A stretch of DNA of 15,266 nt, taken from assembly GCA_013824045.1 (NCBI GenBank), contig PNND01000184.1, positions 1 through 15,266 on the forward strand. The letters run 5' to 3'. Positions 1 through 8,108 of the stretch are shown in pieces (the stretch's first letter is position 1; each line of letters opens with the position of its first letter). The position numbers were made by a program, and so were the translations under genes. The notes beneath the pieces are model-generated. The model did not search any database. It was not told where the DNA came from and was given only the letters and a program-made list of their open reading frames with translations. The stretch comes from Rhodobacter sp. Lineage in GTDB: Bacteria; Pseudomonadota; Alphaproteobacteria; Rhodobacterales; Rhodobacteraceae.

Positions 1-2435
1 GCCACATATTCGGTGCGGATGAACTTGCCCTTGCCGCGCACGAAGCCATCAATGTGCATCAAGGGGGTGCCTTCCGGCGCCTTTTCGTTGCAGGGCCACT
101 GGATTGAGCCCATGGTTTCCAGCCGCTCATAGCTGACCCCGGCGAAGGAGGGCGTCAACATGGCGATTTCATCCATGATCTGCGACGGGTGGGTATAGTG
201 CCAGTCGGCCCCCATCGCCTGCGCGAACAACTGCGTCACTTCCCAATCGGCATAGCCCTGTTTCGGGGCCATCACCTTGCGCACGCGGTTGATGCGGCGT
301 TCGGCATTGGTGAAGGTGCCGTCTTTTTCCAGGAATGAGGAACCGGGGAAGAAGACATGGGCATAGTTCGCGGTCTCGTTCAGGAACAGGTCATGGACGA
401 TGACGCATTCCATGGCGGCAAGCCCTGCTGCGACATGCTTCGTGTCGGGGTCGGATTGCAGGATGTCTTCGCCTTGGCAATAGAGGCCCTTGAAGGTGCC
501 CTCTACCGCCGCATCCAACATGTTGGGGATGCGCAGGCCGGGTTCATTGTCGATCTTCACGCCCCAGATGCTTTCGAACACTTCGCGGACGGAGTCGTTC
601 TTCACATGGCGATAGCCGGGCAGTTCGTGCGGGAACGACCCCATATCGCAAGAGCCCTGCACGTTGTTCTGCCCGCGCAGCGGGTTCACCCCCACGCCGG
701 GGCGGCCGATATTGCCGGTCAGCATGGCAAGGTTGGCGATGCCGATGACAGTGGTAGAGCCCTGCGAATGTTCGGTGACGCCGAGGCCGTAGTAGATGGC
801 CCCGTTGCCGCCCTTGGCATAGAGGCGGGCGGCGGCGCGCAGCTCATCCGCCTTGACCCCGGTCAGAAGCTGGGTGGCTTCGGGCGAGTGGCGGGGGTCG
901 CTGACAAACTCGGCATAGTCCTGGAATTCATCCCAATCGCAGCGGGTGCGGATGAAGTCTTCGTCAAACAGGCCCTCGGTCACGATCGTATGGGCGATGG
1001 CCGTGACCACGGCCACGTTGGTGCCCGGTGTCAGCGGTAGGTGGTGGGCGGCCTTGATGTGGGCGGTCTCCACCAGATCAATCCGGCGCGGGTCGATCAC
1101 GATCAGCTTGGCCCCGGCGCGCAGGCGCTTTTTCAAGCGCGAGGCAAAGACGGGGTGGCCGTCCGTGGGGTTCGCGCCGATCAGGATCACGACATCGGTT
1201 TGTTCGACGCTGTCGAAATCCTGCGTGCCGGCCGAGGTGCCGAAGGTTTGGCCCAAGCCATAGCCGGTGGGCGAATGGCAGACGCGGGCGCAGGTGTCGG
1301 TGTTGTTGTTCATGAACACCGCGCGGGTCAGTTTCTGCACGAGATAGGCTTCTTCATTCGTGCAGCGGCTGGAGGTGATGACACCGACCGACTGGCGGCC
1401 ATGCTTTTCGATCAGGCCCTTCATGCGGTTGGCGGTGAATTCCATCGCCTCTTCCCACGTCACCTCTTGCCAAGGATCGGTGATCTTGTCGCGGATCATG
1501 GGCGACAGGATGCGGTCTTTGTGGCTGGCATAGCCATAAGCGAAGCGGCCCTTGACGCAGGAATGGCCCCGGTTGGCCTTGCCATGCTTGTAGGGCGTCA
1601 TGCGGACCAGTTCATCGCCGCGCATTTCAGCCTTGAAGCTGCAACCCACGCCGCAATAGGCGCAGGTGGTGATGACCGAACGTTCGGGGGTGCCGATCTC
1701 GATAATCGACTTTTCCTGAAGCGTTGCCGTCGGGCAGGCCTGCACACAAGCCCCGCAGGAAACGCAGTCGGAGGTGAGCGCCGTGTCGGTCTTTGCGCCA
1801 AAGGACACGCGGCTGTCAAAGCCCCGGCCTTCGATCGTCAGTGCGAAGGTGCCTTGCACTTCCTCACAGGCGCGGACGCAGCGGGAGCAGACGATGCATT
1901 TCGCCGGATCATAGGTGAAATAGGGGTTGGAGTCGTCTTTCGGCATCCATTGCGGATTGGCTTCGCCCGAGTTGTTCTTGGGTTTGAAGTGGGTGTCCAC
2001 CGCCTCATACCGCACGTCGCGCAGGCCTACGGCCCCGGCCATATCCTGCAATTCGCAATCGCCATTGGCAGAGCAGGTCAGGCAATCCAGCGGGTGGTCG
2101 GAGATATAAAGCTCCATCACGCCACGGCGGAGTTGTTTCAGCTTGGCGTTCTGGGTGTGGACCTTGATGCCGGGGGCGACGGGCGTGGTGCAGGACGCGG
2201 GGGTGCCGTTGCGGCCTTCGATTTCCACAAGGCAGAGGCGGCAGGAGCCGAAGGCATCGAGGCTGTCGGTCGCGCAGAGTTTCGGGACGGAAATCCCGAT
2301 TTCCGCCGCCGCGCGCATGATCGATGTGCCTTCAGGCACGGTGATGTCGAACCCATCGATGGTCAGCGTGACCATGGTTTTCGATTTCGCGGCGGGGGTG
2401 CCGAAATCGCGGTCGGGAATGATGAAGTCTTTCAT
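1..2435 (-). CDS. fdsA: NAD-dependent formate dehydrogenase, molybdenum-containing alpha subunit (3' end outside window)
   Basis: Catalytic subunit of the cytoplasmic FdsGBA formate dehydrogenase, which oxidises formate to CO2 at a bis-MGD molybdenum centre and passes electrons to NAD+ through FdsB. The frame is open from the ATG at 2435 to the window edge: 811 residues, with perhaps 150 C-terminal residues missing compared with the roughly 960-residue family. Visible iron-sulfur ligands, in order: [2Fe-2S] C54/C65/C68/C82; NuoG-type His-Cys3 cluster H114/C118/C121/C127; two ferredoxin-type [4Fe-4S] clusters C180/C183/C186/C190 and C224/C227/C230/C234; molybdopterin-domain [4Fe-4S] C258/C261/C265/C293. 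The molybdenum ligand is cysteine, C386, followed by H387 (motif ARVCHSPTG), the same position as in R. capsulatus FdsA. It is therefore the Cys form, not a selenocysteine enzyme. The start overlaps the fdsB stop as ATGA. Accessory fdsC and fdsD would be expected beyond base 1 but cannot be seen. Confidence 0.97.
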   Translation of the reverse strand, partial: MKDFIIPDRDFGTPAAKSKTMVTLTIDGFDITVPEGTSIMRAAAEIGISVPKLCATDSLDAFGSCRLCLVEIEGRNGTPASCTTPVAPGIKVHTQNAKLKQLRRGVMELYISDHPLDCLTCSANGDCELQDMAGAVGLRDVRYEAVDTHFKPKNNSGEANPQWMPKDDSNPYFTYDPAKCIVCSRCVRACEEVQGTFALTIEGRGFDSRVSFGAKTDTALTSDCVSCGACVQACPTATLQEKSIIEIGTPERSVITTCAYCGVGCSFKAEMRGDELVRMTPYKHGKANRGHSCVKGRFAYGYASHKDRILSPMIRDKITDPWQEVTWEEAMEFTANRMKGLIEKHGRQSVGVITSSRCTNEEAYLVQKLTRAVFMNNNTDTCARVCHSPTGYGLGQTFGTSAGTQDFDSVEQTDVVILIGANPTDGHPVFASRLKKRLRAGAKLIVIDPRRIDLVETAHIKAAHHLPLTPGTNVAVVTAIAHTIVTEGLFDEDFIRTRCDWDEFQDYAEFVSDPRHSPEATQLLTGVKADELRAAARLYAKGGNGAIYYGLGVTEHSQGSTTVIGIANLAMLTGNIGRPGVGVNPLRGQNNVQGSCDMGSFPHELPGYRHVKNDSVREVFESIWGVKIDNEPGLRIPNMLDAAVEGTFKGLYCQGEDILQSDPDTKHVAAGLAAMECVIVHDLFLNETANYAHVFFPGSSFLEKDGTFTNAERRINRVRKVMAPKQGYADWEVTQLFAQAMGADWHYTHPSQIMDEIAMLTPSFAGVSYERLETMGSIQWPCNEKAPEGTPLMHIDGFVRGKGKFIRTEYV

Positions 2436-3961
2436 TCGGCGGCCTCTTTCATCGCGGGTCTGAAATCATCGGGGAAGTGGGTCAGCGCAGACATCACCGG
2501 ATAGGGGGTGAAGCCGCCCAGCGCGCAGAGCGAGCCGGATTTCATGGTGGCGCATAGGTCGGTCAGCAGCGGGATGGCAGCAACGTCTCCCTTGGCGATG
2601 CGGTCCACCGTTTCCACGCCGCGCACGGCGCCGATGCGGCAGGGGGTGCATTTGCCGCAGGACTCAATCGCGCAGAATTCCATCGCGAAACGTGCCTGCT
2701 TCAGCATGTCGGCGGTGTCGTCAAAGATCACCAGCCCGGCATGGCCGATAAGCCCCTCTTTCGCGCCGAATTCTTCATAGCCGAAGGGCGTGTCGAACAG
2801 CGCGGGCGGGAAGTAGGCCCCCAGCGGGCCGCCGACCTGAACAGCTTTGACGGGCCGTCCGGTGGCGGTGCCTCCGCCGATGTCATTGACGATGGCCCCG
2901 AGTGTGTGGCCGAAAGCAGCCTCGAACAGGCCGCCGTATTTGACGTTGCCCGCGATCTGCAGCGGGATGGTGCCACGCGAACGGCCAAGGCCGAAATCGC
3001 GGTAGAAGGCGGCGCCGCGTTCAAAGATCACCGGGATCGTGGCCAGCGAAATGACGTTGTTGACGACCGTGGGCTTGCCCATGAAGCCTTGCAGCGCGGG
3101 AAGCGGCGGCTTGGCCCGCACGACGCCCCGCTTACCTTCGAGAGAGTTCAGCAGCGAGGTTTCCTCGCCGCAGACATAGGCCCCGGCGCCGGTGCGGACC
3201 TCCATATCGAAAGTCCGGCCAGAGCCAAGCACCGATGCGCCCAAGAGACCAACCTTGTGAGCAATAGCGACAGCCTCGGTCATCACCTCGATGGCATCGG
3301 GGTATTCAGACCGCATGTATACGTAGCCGCGCGTCGCCCCGGTGGCGATGCCCGCGATGACCATGCCTTCTATCAGGGTGAAGGGATCGCCTTCCATCAG
3401 CATCCGGTCGGCGAAGGTGCCAGAGTCGCCTTCATCGGCGTTGCAGACGATGTATTTCTGATCGGCCTTCGCCTCGGCCACCGTTTTCCATTTGATGCCG
3501 GTGGGGAAGCCCGCGCCGCCCCGGCCACGCAGGCCAGAGTCCGTGACCTCGGCCACGATGGCGGCACTGTCCATGCCCAGCGCGCGGCGCAGGCCGACGA
3601 GGCCGCCATGGGCTTCATACTCGGACAAGGACAGAGGATCGATCACACCAACGCGGGCGAAGGTCAGGCGCGTTTGGCGCATGAGCCAGGGCAGTTCCTC
3701 GGTCAGGCCAAGCGCGCGGGGATGGCTGGCCAGATCGTCGAAGAGGGCGGGCACTTCGGCGGCGGTCATGGGGCCAAAGGCAAGACGGCCTCCATCTGTT
3801 GCCACTTCCAGCAGCGGCTCCAGCCAGACCATGCCGCGCGATCCATTGCGGACGAGATCGACAGTGACGCCACGGCGGGCAGCCTCGGCCAGCACGGCGG
3901 CGGCGACGTCATCGGCGCCAAGGCCTCGGGCGGCAGCGTCGCGGGGGACGTAGATTTTCAT
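2432..3961 (-). CDS. fdsB: NAD-dependent formate dehydrogenase, FMN/NADH-binding beta subunit
   Basis: Diaphorase subunit of FdsGBA. It takes electrons from FdsA through its iron-sulfur cluster and FMN and reduces NAD+. The 509 residues comprise an N-terminal thioredoxin-like region (about 1-95) and a NuoF-like core. The core shows the glycine-rich flavin/nucleotide motif GRGGAGFPTGIKW at 146-158, the NADEGDSGTF motif at 174-183 and the GAGAYVCGEETSLLNSLEG block around 258-276. The NuoF-type [4Fe-4S] ligands are C435, C438, C441 and C479 (ESCGKCTPCRIG, then SLCALGG). Length and domain order match FdsB rather than plain NuoF, which lacks the N-terminal domain. It overlaps fdsG by one base (TGATG) and fdsA by four, so translation of the three is probably coupled. 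Confidence 0.97.
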   Translation of the reverse strand: MKIYVPRDAAARGLGADDVAAAVLAEAARRGVTVDLVRNGSRGMVWLEPLLEVATDGGRLAFGPMTAAEVPALFDDLASHPRALGLTEELPWLMRQTRLTFARVGVIDPLSLSEYEAHGGLVGLRRALGMDSAAIVAEVTDSGLRGRGGAGFPTGIKWKTVAEAKADQKYIVCNADEGDSGTFADRMLMEGDPFTLIEGMVIAGIATGATRGYVYMRSEYPDAIEVMTEAVAIAHKVGLLGASVLGSGRTFDMEVRTGAGAYVCGEETSLLNSLEGKRGVVRAKPPLPALQGFMGKPTVVNNVISLATIPVIFERGAAFYRDFGLGRSRGTIPLQIAGNVKYGGLFEAAFGHTLGAIVNDIGGGTATGRPVKAVQVGGPLGAYFPPALFDTPFGYEEFGAKEGLIGHAGLVIFDDTADMLKQARFAMEFCAIESCGKCTPCRIGAVRGVETVDRIAKGDVAAIPLLTDLCATMKSGSLCALGGFTPYPVMSALTHFPDDFRPAMKEAAE

Positions 3962-4431
3962 CAGCGGACCCCTTCGATGATGGCGTCAAGCCGGGCTTCG
4001 TCGACGCGACCCACCACCTTGCCATCGACCAGCGCAGCAGGGGCGCAGGCGCAGAGGCCAAGGCAGAACACGGGTTCCAGCGTGATCCTGCCGTCCTTGG
4101 TGGTTTGGTGCCATTCGATGCCAAGGCGGTTCTGGGCATGGGCGGCAACACGGTCGGCACCCATGGCCTGACAGGCCTCGGCCCGGCAAAGCTTCAGCAC
4201 ATGCTTGCCGGCCGGGTCTTCGCGGAAATCGTGGTAGAAGGACATGACGCCGTGCACCTCGGCCCGGGTCAAGTTCAGATGCTTGGCGATGATCGGCAGC
4301 GCATCGCGCGGCACATAGCCATAGGCGTTCTGGATCGCGTGGAGAATCGGCAGAAGCGGCCCCTCCATCCCCTCATGCGCGGTCAGGATTTCCCCAACGC
4401 GCGCGGCGATTTCGGTGCTGGTCTGCGTCAT
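3961..4431 (-). CDS. fdsG: NAD-dependent formate dehydrogenase, [2Fe-2S] gamma subunit
   Basis: Small electron-transfer subunit of FdsGBA, homologous to NuoE of complex I. It forms the diaphorase module with FdsB. The 156-residue protein has an N-terminal helical region and a thioredoxin-like [2Fe-2S] domain with ligands C82 and C87 (LCRAEACQAMG) and C123 and C127 (FCLGLCACAPA). This C-x4-C ... C-x3-C spacing is that of NuoE. The ATG at 4431 follows an AAGGGG ribosome binding site with a 6-base spacer. It is first in the fds operon, behind a 116-bp leader carrying LysR-type and AT-rich inverted repeats. FdsG, FdsB and FdsA are encoded in the order known from R. capsulatus fdsGBACD. Confidence 0.96.
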   Translation of the reverse strand: MTQTSTEIAARVGEILTAHEGMEGPLLPILHAIQNAYGYVPRDALPIIAKHLNLTRAEVHGVMSFYHDFREDPAGKHVLKLCRAEACQAMGADRVAAHAQNRLGIEWHQTTKDGRITLEPVFCLGLCACAPAALVDGKVVGRVDEARLDAIIEGVR

Positions 4432-4451
4432 CGGCGGCCCCTTCGGTAGCT

Positions 4452-4522
4452 GTATACCGGGATATACCGATCAATAGAGAAATCAATATCGATTTCCCGT
4501 TGTTTGATAGAAGCGGTCTATC
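4452..4522 (-). promoter_or_regulatory. fds operon control region: LysR-type box and AT-rich repeats
   Basis: Between the amylosucrase stop and fdsG. It holds a perfect inverted repeat GATAGA-N5-TCTATC at 4506-4522, which has the T-N11-A shape of LysR-family binding sites. Nearer fdsG there are two direct ATCAATA copies (4470-4476 and 4482-4488) and an inverted repeat GTATA-N6-TATAC (4452-4467). The GATAGA palindrome lies about 75-91 bases upstream of the fdsG ATG, a usual distance for an LysR activator. Some fds operons elsewhere are controlled by a LysR protein (FdsR), but no such gene is in this window. I found no convincing -35/-10 pair, which would fit an activator-dependent promoter. 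The regulator is inferred. Confidence 0.5.
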
Positions 4523-4547
4523 GTTTTGGGTTGGGTGAGGCGCAGGC

Positions 4548-6434
4548 CTAGGCCAGCCAGACCCGCGCATAGGGGGGCAATGCGATATTGCCGTGATGTA
4601 CGTTTACCGGTTGGTCGGAGAGAGCATCGTGAATCTGCACCGCGCCCTGTTTCCGCACCCAATCTTCCGGAACATGCGCCCAGCTTTCCGAGAAGTTGAA
4701 CAGGCACAGAAGCGTGCCGGTCGGCGCATCGCGGCGGAAGGCAAAGACCTGCGGCATATCGCAGGCCACCACCCGGATGGGGTGGGCCGCATGCAAGGCA
4801 GAAGTCACCCTGCGCCGCGCAAGGATATGCCGCACCCCCAGCCAGACGCGCGAGGCATGGGTCGCCCCGTCATGCCGTGCTGCGGCGGCCTGCCAATCCA
4901 TCCGAGGGCGGTGAATCCAGCGGCTGTCATGCGCGTGTTCGGGCACCGACAGATAATCATGGTCATTAAGCGCGGCGAGTTCGTCGCCCATGTAGATCAG
5001 GGGGATGCCGCCCCAAGCAGCGATCATCGCATGGCCCATCAGGATGCGCTGAACCGCAAGGTCGGCGGCCGGGCCATCACCCTCGGCCAGCGCCTTTTCC
5101 AGCCCGGCGAGCGACGCGAAACTGCCCGAAATGCGCTTGTCCCCCGTGGCGGGGTTTTCCTGAAACAGCGCGCCACGGGCAAAGCTGCCGGGGAAGGTGC
5201 CATCATAGAAATCCGACAGAAAGGCGCGATGGCCGGGGCCGGACAGCCCCAGCGCGGCGGCATCCTCATCCGTCACGGCCCAGCCGATATCATCATGGCA
5301 GCGGATATAGGTGGCGTAGGTGGCATTGGTCAGCCGGTCGGGGAAATGCGTGCCCATCACATGCGTCATCAACCGCGTGTCGCGGGTGGCGAGCGACGAC
5401 CAGAACTGCACCATGAGCGAGTTGTGATAGGCGAGGTTGCCTTCCTTGCCATCATGCTTTCCCCGGCCAAGGTAGGGCAGCATCTCGGCGGGCGCGACGA
5501 TCGCCTCTTCCAGATGCAGCACGGCGGGGCAGGTGATGCGGCAGACGGCGCGCAATGCCTGCAGCAGCATATGCACCTCGGGTTCCGATTGGCAGCGGGT
5601 GCCAAGGCGTTTCCACATGAAGGCCACGGCATCGAGCCGCAGCACATCTACACCGCGATTGGCGAGGAAGAGCATGATCTCGGCGATTTCCAGAAAGACC
5701 TGCGGGTTGGCCCAGTTCAGATCCCACTGGTGTTCGTTGAAGGTGGTCCAGACCCATTTCCCGAAATCGGGGTAATGGGTGAAGTTGCCGGGGGCATTGT
5801 CGGGGAACACCTCGACCAGCGTTTCCTCATACCGCTTTGGAAGATCGGGCGTGTCGAACATCAGGTAGTAATCCTGATGTTTGGCATCGCCCTTCGCGGC
5901 CTTCTTTGCCCAAGCATGTTCCTTGGCGGTGTGATTGAGGACAAGATCGATGCAGACGGAAATCCCGCGTTTGCGCAGTTCTTCCGTGACGGCCTCAAAC
6001 TCTTCCATCGTGCCATAGGCGGGGTTGATGGCGCGGTAATCCATCACCGAATAGCCACCGTCGCTGTCGCCCGGACGGGGTTTCAGGCAGGGCATGAAGT
6101 GGACATAGGTGATGCCCAGCTCTTCCAGATAATCCAGCTTTTCCAACACCCCAGACAGGGAACCGGCAAAGCGGTCGATATAGAAGACATAGCCCGCCAT
6201 ATCGGGGCGCTGGAACCAGTCAGGTTCCAGATCGCGCCGCAGGTCCAACCGTTTCAGATCGGGAGCGCGGTCCTTCCACGCCTTTTGCATCGCCTTGAGA
6301 AGGGCGGTGCGGAAGGCGTCGTAATCGGGGTGTTGGCCATAAAGCGCATCCAGCATCGGCCAGAGGTCCGGCGCGCTGCGATCAAGGCGCAGGGCAAAAA
6401 CTTCGTCATCCGCGACGGACGGCGTGCGTGCCAT
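4548..6434 (-). CDS. amylosucrase (GH13 glucosyltransferase)
   Basis: Probable amylosucrase (EC 2.4.1.4), which uses sucrose as glucosyl donor to extend alpha-1,4-glucans and releases fructose. The 628 residues are close to the roughly 630-residue Neisseria polysaccharea enzyme. There is an N-terminal helical domain, then a GH13 (beta/alpha)8 barrel with D268 as nucleophile (VDVLRLDAVAFMW), E310 as acid/base (HLEEAIV) and D381 as transition-state stabiliser in RCHDDIGW. RCHDDIGW and EEAIV are typical of amylosucrases (GH13_4) rather than general alpha-amylases. No signal peptide is seen, so it is presumably cytoplasmic. An in-frame ATG lies 12 codons upstream at 6470, but only the ATG at 6434 has a Shine-Dalgarno sequence (GGGGAGGG, 6441-6448), so the shorter start is chosen. 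A LacI-type operator-like palindrome is just upstream. Sucrose hydrolase is the main alternative activity, and sequence alone does not exclude it. Confidence 0.9.
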   Translation of the reverse strand: MARTPSVADDEVFALRLDRSAPDLWPMLDALYGQHPDYDAFRTALLKAMQKAWKDRAPDLKRLDLRRDLEPDWFQRPDMAGYVFYIDRFAGSLSGVLEKLDYLEELGITYVHFMPCLKPRPGDSDGGYSVMDYRAINPAYGTMEEFEAVTEELRKRGISVCIDLVLNHTAKEHAWAKKAAKGDAKHQDYYLMFDTPDLPKRYEETLVEVFPDNAPGNFTHYPDFGKWVWTTFNEHQWDLNWANPQVFLEIAEIMLFLANRGVDVLRLDAVAFMWKRLGTRCQSEPEVHMLLQALRAVCRITCPAVLHLEEAIVAPAEMLPYLGRGKHDGKEGNLAYHNSLMVQFWSSLATRDTRLMTHVMGTHFPDRLTNATYATYIRCHDDIGWAVTDEDAAALGLSGPGHRAFLSDFYDGTFPGSFARGALFQENPATGDKRISGSFASLAGLEKALAEGDGPAADLAVQRILMGHAMIAAWGGIPLIYMGDELAALNDHDYLSVPEHAHDSRWIHRPRMDWQAAAARHDGATHASRVWLGVRHILARRRVTSALHAAHPIRVVACDMPQVFAFRRDAPTGTLLCLFNFSESWAHVPEDWVRKQGAVQIHDALSDQPVNVHHGNIALPPYARVWLA

Positions 6435-6440
6435 TGTGGT

Positions 6441-6448
6441 CCCTCCCC
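6441..6448 (-). promoter_or_regulatory. ribosome binding site fixing the amylosucrase start
   Basis: GGGGAGGG on the minus strand, six bases before the ATG at 6434. It decides between two in-frame ATG codons. The upstream one at 6470 lies behind the sequence CAAACCGCTTTGGC and has no purine-rich site. Confidence 0.75.
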
Positions 6449-6471
6449 AAAGTGCGGGCAGATTAGGCAAG

Positions 6472-6485
6472 CCAAAGCGGTTTGG
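6472..6485. promoter_or_regulatory. LacI-family operator-like palindrome upstream of amylosucrase
   Basis: CCAAA-GCGG-TTTGG is a 14-bp inverted repeat with a central CG, the general shape of LacI/GalR-family operators (AAAnCGnTTT type). On the minus strand it lies about 38 bases before the amylosucrase ATG. It falls between a weak TTTCCA (6483-6488) and TAATCT (6460-6465) pair spaced by 17 bases, where a repressor would block transcription. Sugar-responsive LacI regulators commonly control sucrose genes in alphaproteobacteria. The palindrome is seen directly; its use as an operator is inferred. Confidence 0.4.
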
Positions 6486-6495
6486 AAAGGGTGAT

Positions 6496-7005
6496 TCAGC
6501 CCGGGATGATCAGTCTTGTCCGGTGCCGGATACGGTTGGCGATCCACAGCAGGTCATCCCGTGCAAAGGCCACGCACCCCGCCGTAGGATGCCGTGGCCG
6601 CCGCCATGTGTGGATAAAGATCGCTGATCCCCGGCCCGGTTCGGCCTGTGGCCAGTTCCAATCGGTGAGCAGGATAAGGTCATACATCGGATCGGGCCGC
6701 GTCAGCCGTTCATGCGACCATGGGTGCGGGTAACGGACCATCAGGTTGTAATCGGGATCACGGCAGTCATCCGACCAGAGGTCGGTCGGGCCGAAGGGCA
6801 GCGCCCAGTCGGGCAGTTGCGACGGTGACAGACGGTCAGGGCGGTAGAGCATCCCGACAAAGCCGTGCGTCCCTTCCGGGGTGGCACCGTCGCCTTCGCG
6901 TTTCGCGCGGGCGGGCAGGATGCCGCCGCGTCCGATGGAACAGGGAAACACCCGCCCCATGAAGCGCGCACCCCAGCGGGTGACCACCAGATCGGTCGGC
7001 GTCAC
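6496..7005 (-). CDS. L,D-transpeptidase (YkuD-domain) family protein
   Basis: A 169-residue protein that is mostly a single YkuD-type catalytic domain. The family motif H-x(n)-GCV is present, with H132 in IFIHTW and C144 in TAGCVAF. C144 is the expected acyl-enzyme cysteine. Characterised members cross-link or attach peptidoglycan stem peptides in the periplasm. Here I see no signal peptide, membrane segment or LysM domain, so the site of action and substrate are unclear; this resembles the short COG3786-type members. The start is a GTG at 7003-7005, which overlaps the ribA stop as GTGA, pointing to translation coupled with ribA. The 61-bp gap to the amylosucrase start contains an operator-like palindrome, so co-transcription with that gene is uncertain. 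Confidence 0.85.
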   Translation of the reverse strand: MTPTDLVVTRWGARFMGRVFPCSIGRGGILPARAKREGDGATPEGTHGFVGMLYRPDRLSPSQLPDWALPFGPTDLWSDDCRDPDYNLMVRYPHPWSHERLTRPDPMYDLILLTDWNWPQAEPGRGSAIFIHTWRRPRHPTAGCVAFARDDLLWIANRIRHRTRLIIPG

Positions 7006-8108
7006 AGCAGATGCCCCGATTTCGCGGCCTTGGTGGCCAGATAGGCGGCGTTCTGTGCAGTCTGGCCCACCTTGAGCGGCACACGTTCGGCCACCGTGAT
7101 GCCGCAGGATTCCATCATCGCCAGTTTGTTGGGATTGTTGGTCAACAAGCGGACGGCGGAAAATCCCATCTTGCGCAGGATGCCCGCGCCGATGCGGAAA
7201 TCGCGTTCGTCATCTTCGAACCCAAGGCGGTGGTTGGCTTCGACCGTATCGAAGCCCTGATCCTGCAGCGAATAGGCGCGCATCTTGTTGGCCAGCCCGA
7301 TGCCGCGCCCTTCCTGATTGAGGTAGAGCAGGACGCCCGCCCCTTCCTCACCCATCTGGGCCAAGGCCGCGCGCAGTTGCGGGCCGCAATCGCATTTCAG
7401 GCTGCCCAGCACATCGCCGGTGAAACAGGCCGAATGAAGCCGCGCCAGAACGGGAAGGCTGCGGTCGGGTTTGCCGATCTCGATCGCGTAATGCTCTTCG
7501 CCACCGTCTTCGGGGCGGAAGATATGCACGCGCCCGGCCTGCGCGGCCTGCATCGGCAGGCGTGCGTTCACCACCGGATGCAGCGGCGACATGCGCGACA
7601 GTTCCGGCGCAATCTCTGCCAGCGGGAGAAGGGTGAGCGCGTGTTCATCTGCCAGAGCCATGCCGTGGGCCACAGGCACAAGCAGGGCAGCCGGCAGCAG
7701 ATGGGCGGATTTCACCAGATGCAGCGCGGCGCGGTGCAGGTCGGATGACCCGTCGCGCAAAGCGCGCAGCGGCCCCTTCAGCGGCACCCGCAAATCATCG
7801 GCCGGATCGGCCAGCGCGCGTAGCCACTCCACCCCCATCCCATCGGGCACAAGAATGCGGGCGATGTCACCGTCATAGGCGGGGGTCTTGAGCGTTTCCG
7901 CACGACGCGCCGTCAGCGCCAGTTCGGGCTGTCCCAGCGCGCGCAAAGCGGCAAGACGGGCAGGCTCCAGCGCCTCGACCGCCACCATCAACATGGCGCG
8001 GCCATCGCCTGTCATGACGACGGGCACGCCCATACGCAGATCGCCCCGCGCGCGGGACAAGCGTTCAACGATGGTGGGTGCAAGCTTGGTGCGGGTGTTC
8101 TGCATCAT
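7002..8108 (-). CDS. ribA: GTP cyclohydrolase II with degenerate N-terminal domain
   Basis: First committed enzyme of riboflavin synthesis, converting GTP to 2,5-diamino-6-ribosylamino-pyrimidinone phosphate, formate and pyrophosphate. The C-terminal half (about 190-368) is a clear RibA domain: zinc ligands C228, C239 and C241 (ACFTGDVLGSLKCDCG), NQEGRGIGLANK at 264-275, RAYSLQD near 277-283 and GFEDDERDFRIGAGIL at 296-311. The first 185 or so residues occupy the place of the RibB (DHBP synthase) domain in RibBA fusions, but I do not see the acidic RibB signature or its RxGHT motif. It is probably monofunctional in catalysis. Both ATG codons at 8106-8108 and 8103-8105 are possible. The AGAGG site is better spaced (5 bases) for the second, which would shorten the protein by one residue. 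Divergently oriented to the response regulator gene. Confidence 0.95.
   Translation of the reverse strand: MMQNTRTKLAPTIVERLSRARGDLRMGVPVVMTGDGRAMLMVAVEALEPARLAALRALGQPELALTARRAETLKTPAYDGDIARILVPDGMGVEWLRALADPADDLRVPLKGPLRALRDGSSDLHRAALHLVKSAHLLPAALLVPVAHGMALADEHALTLLPLAEIAPELSRMSPLHPVVNARLPMQAAQAGRVHIFRPEDGGEEHYAIEIGKPDRSLPVLARLHSACFTGDVLGSLKCDCGPQLRAALAQMGEEGAGVLLYLNQEGRGIGLANKMRAYSLQDQGFDTVEANHRLGFEDDERDFRIGAGILRKMGFSAVRLLTNNPNKLAMMESCGITVAERVPLKVGQTAQNAAYLATKAAKSGHLL

Noticed and set aside
1276..1281. Possible selenocysteine (in-frame TGA) at the fdsA active site
   Set aside because: The codon at residue 386 was read directly and is TGC (cysteine); the frame is uninterrupted.
1041..4171. 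Plus-strand open frames of 487 and 476 codons opposite fdsA and fdsB
   Set aside because: Antisense shadows of a strongly supported fdsGBA operon; no start signals and no domains.
4545..4554. GGCCTAGGCC palindrome at the amylosucrase stop as a terminator
   Set aside because: Only 10 bp with no loop possible without losing pairs, and no T-tract on the minus strand.
4593..6494. Long plus-strand open frame (633 codons) opposite the amylosucrase
   Set aside because: It is a shadow of a clear GH13 gene in GC-rich DNA, has no ribosome binding site, and its translation is low-complexity Gly/Ala/Arg/His with no recognisable domain.
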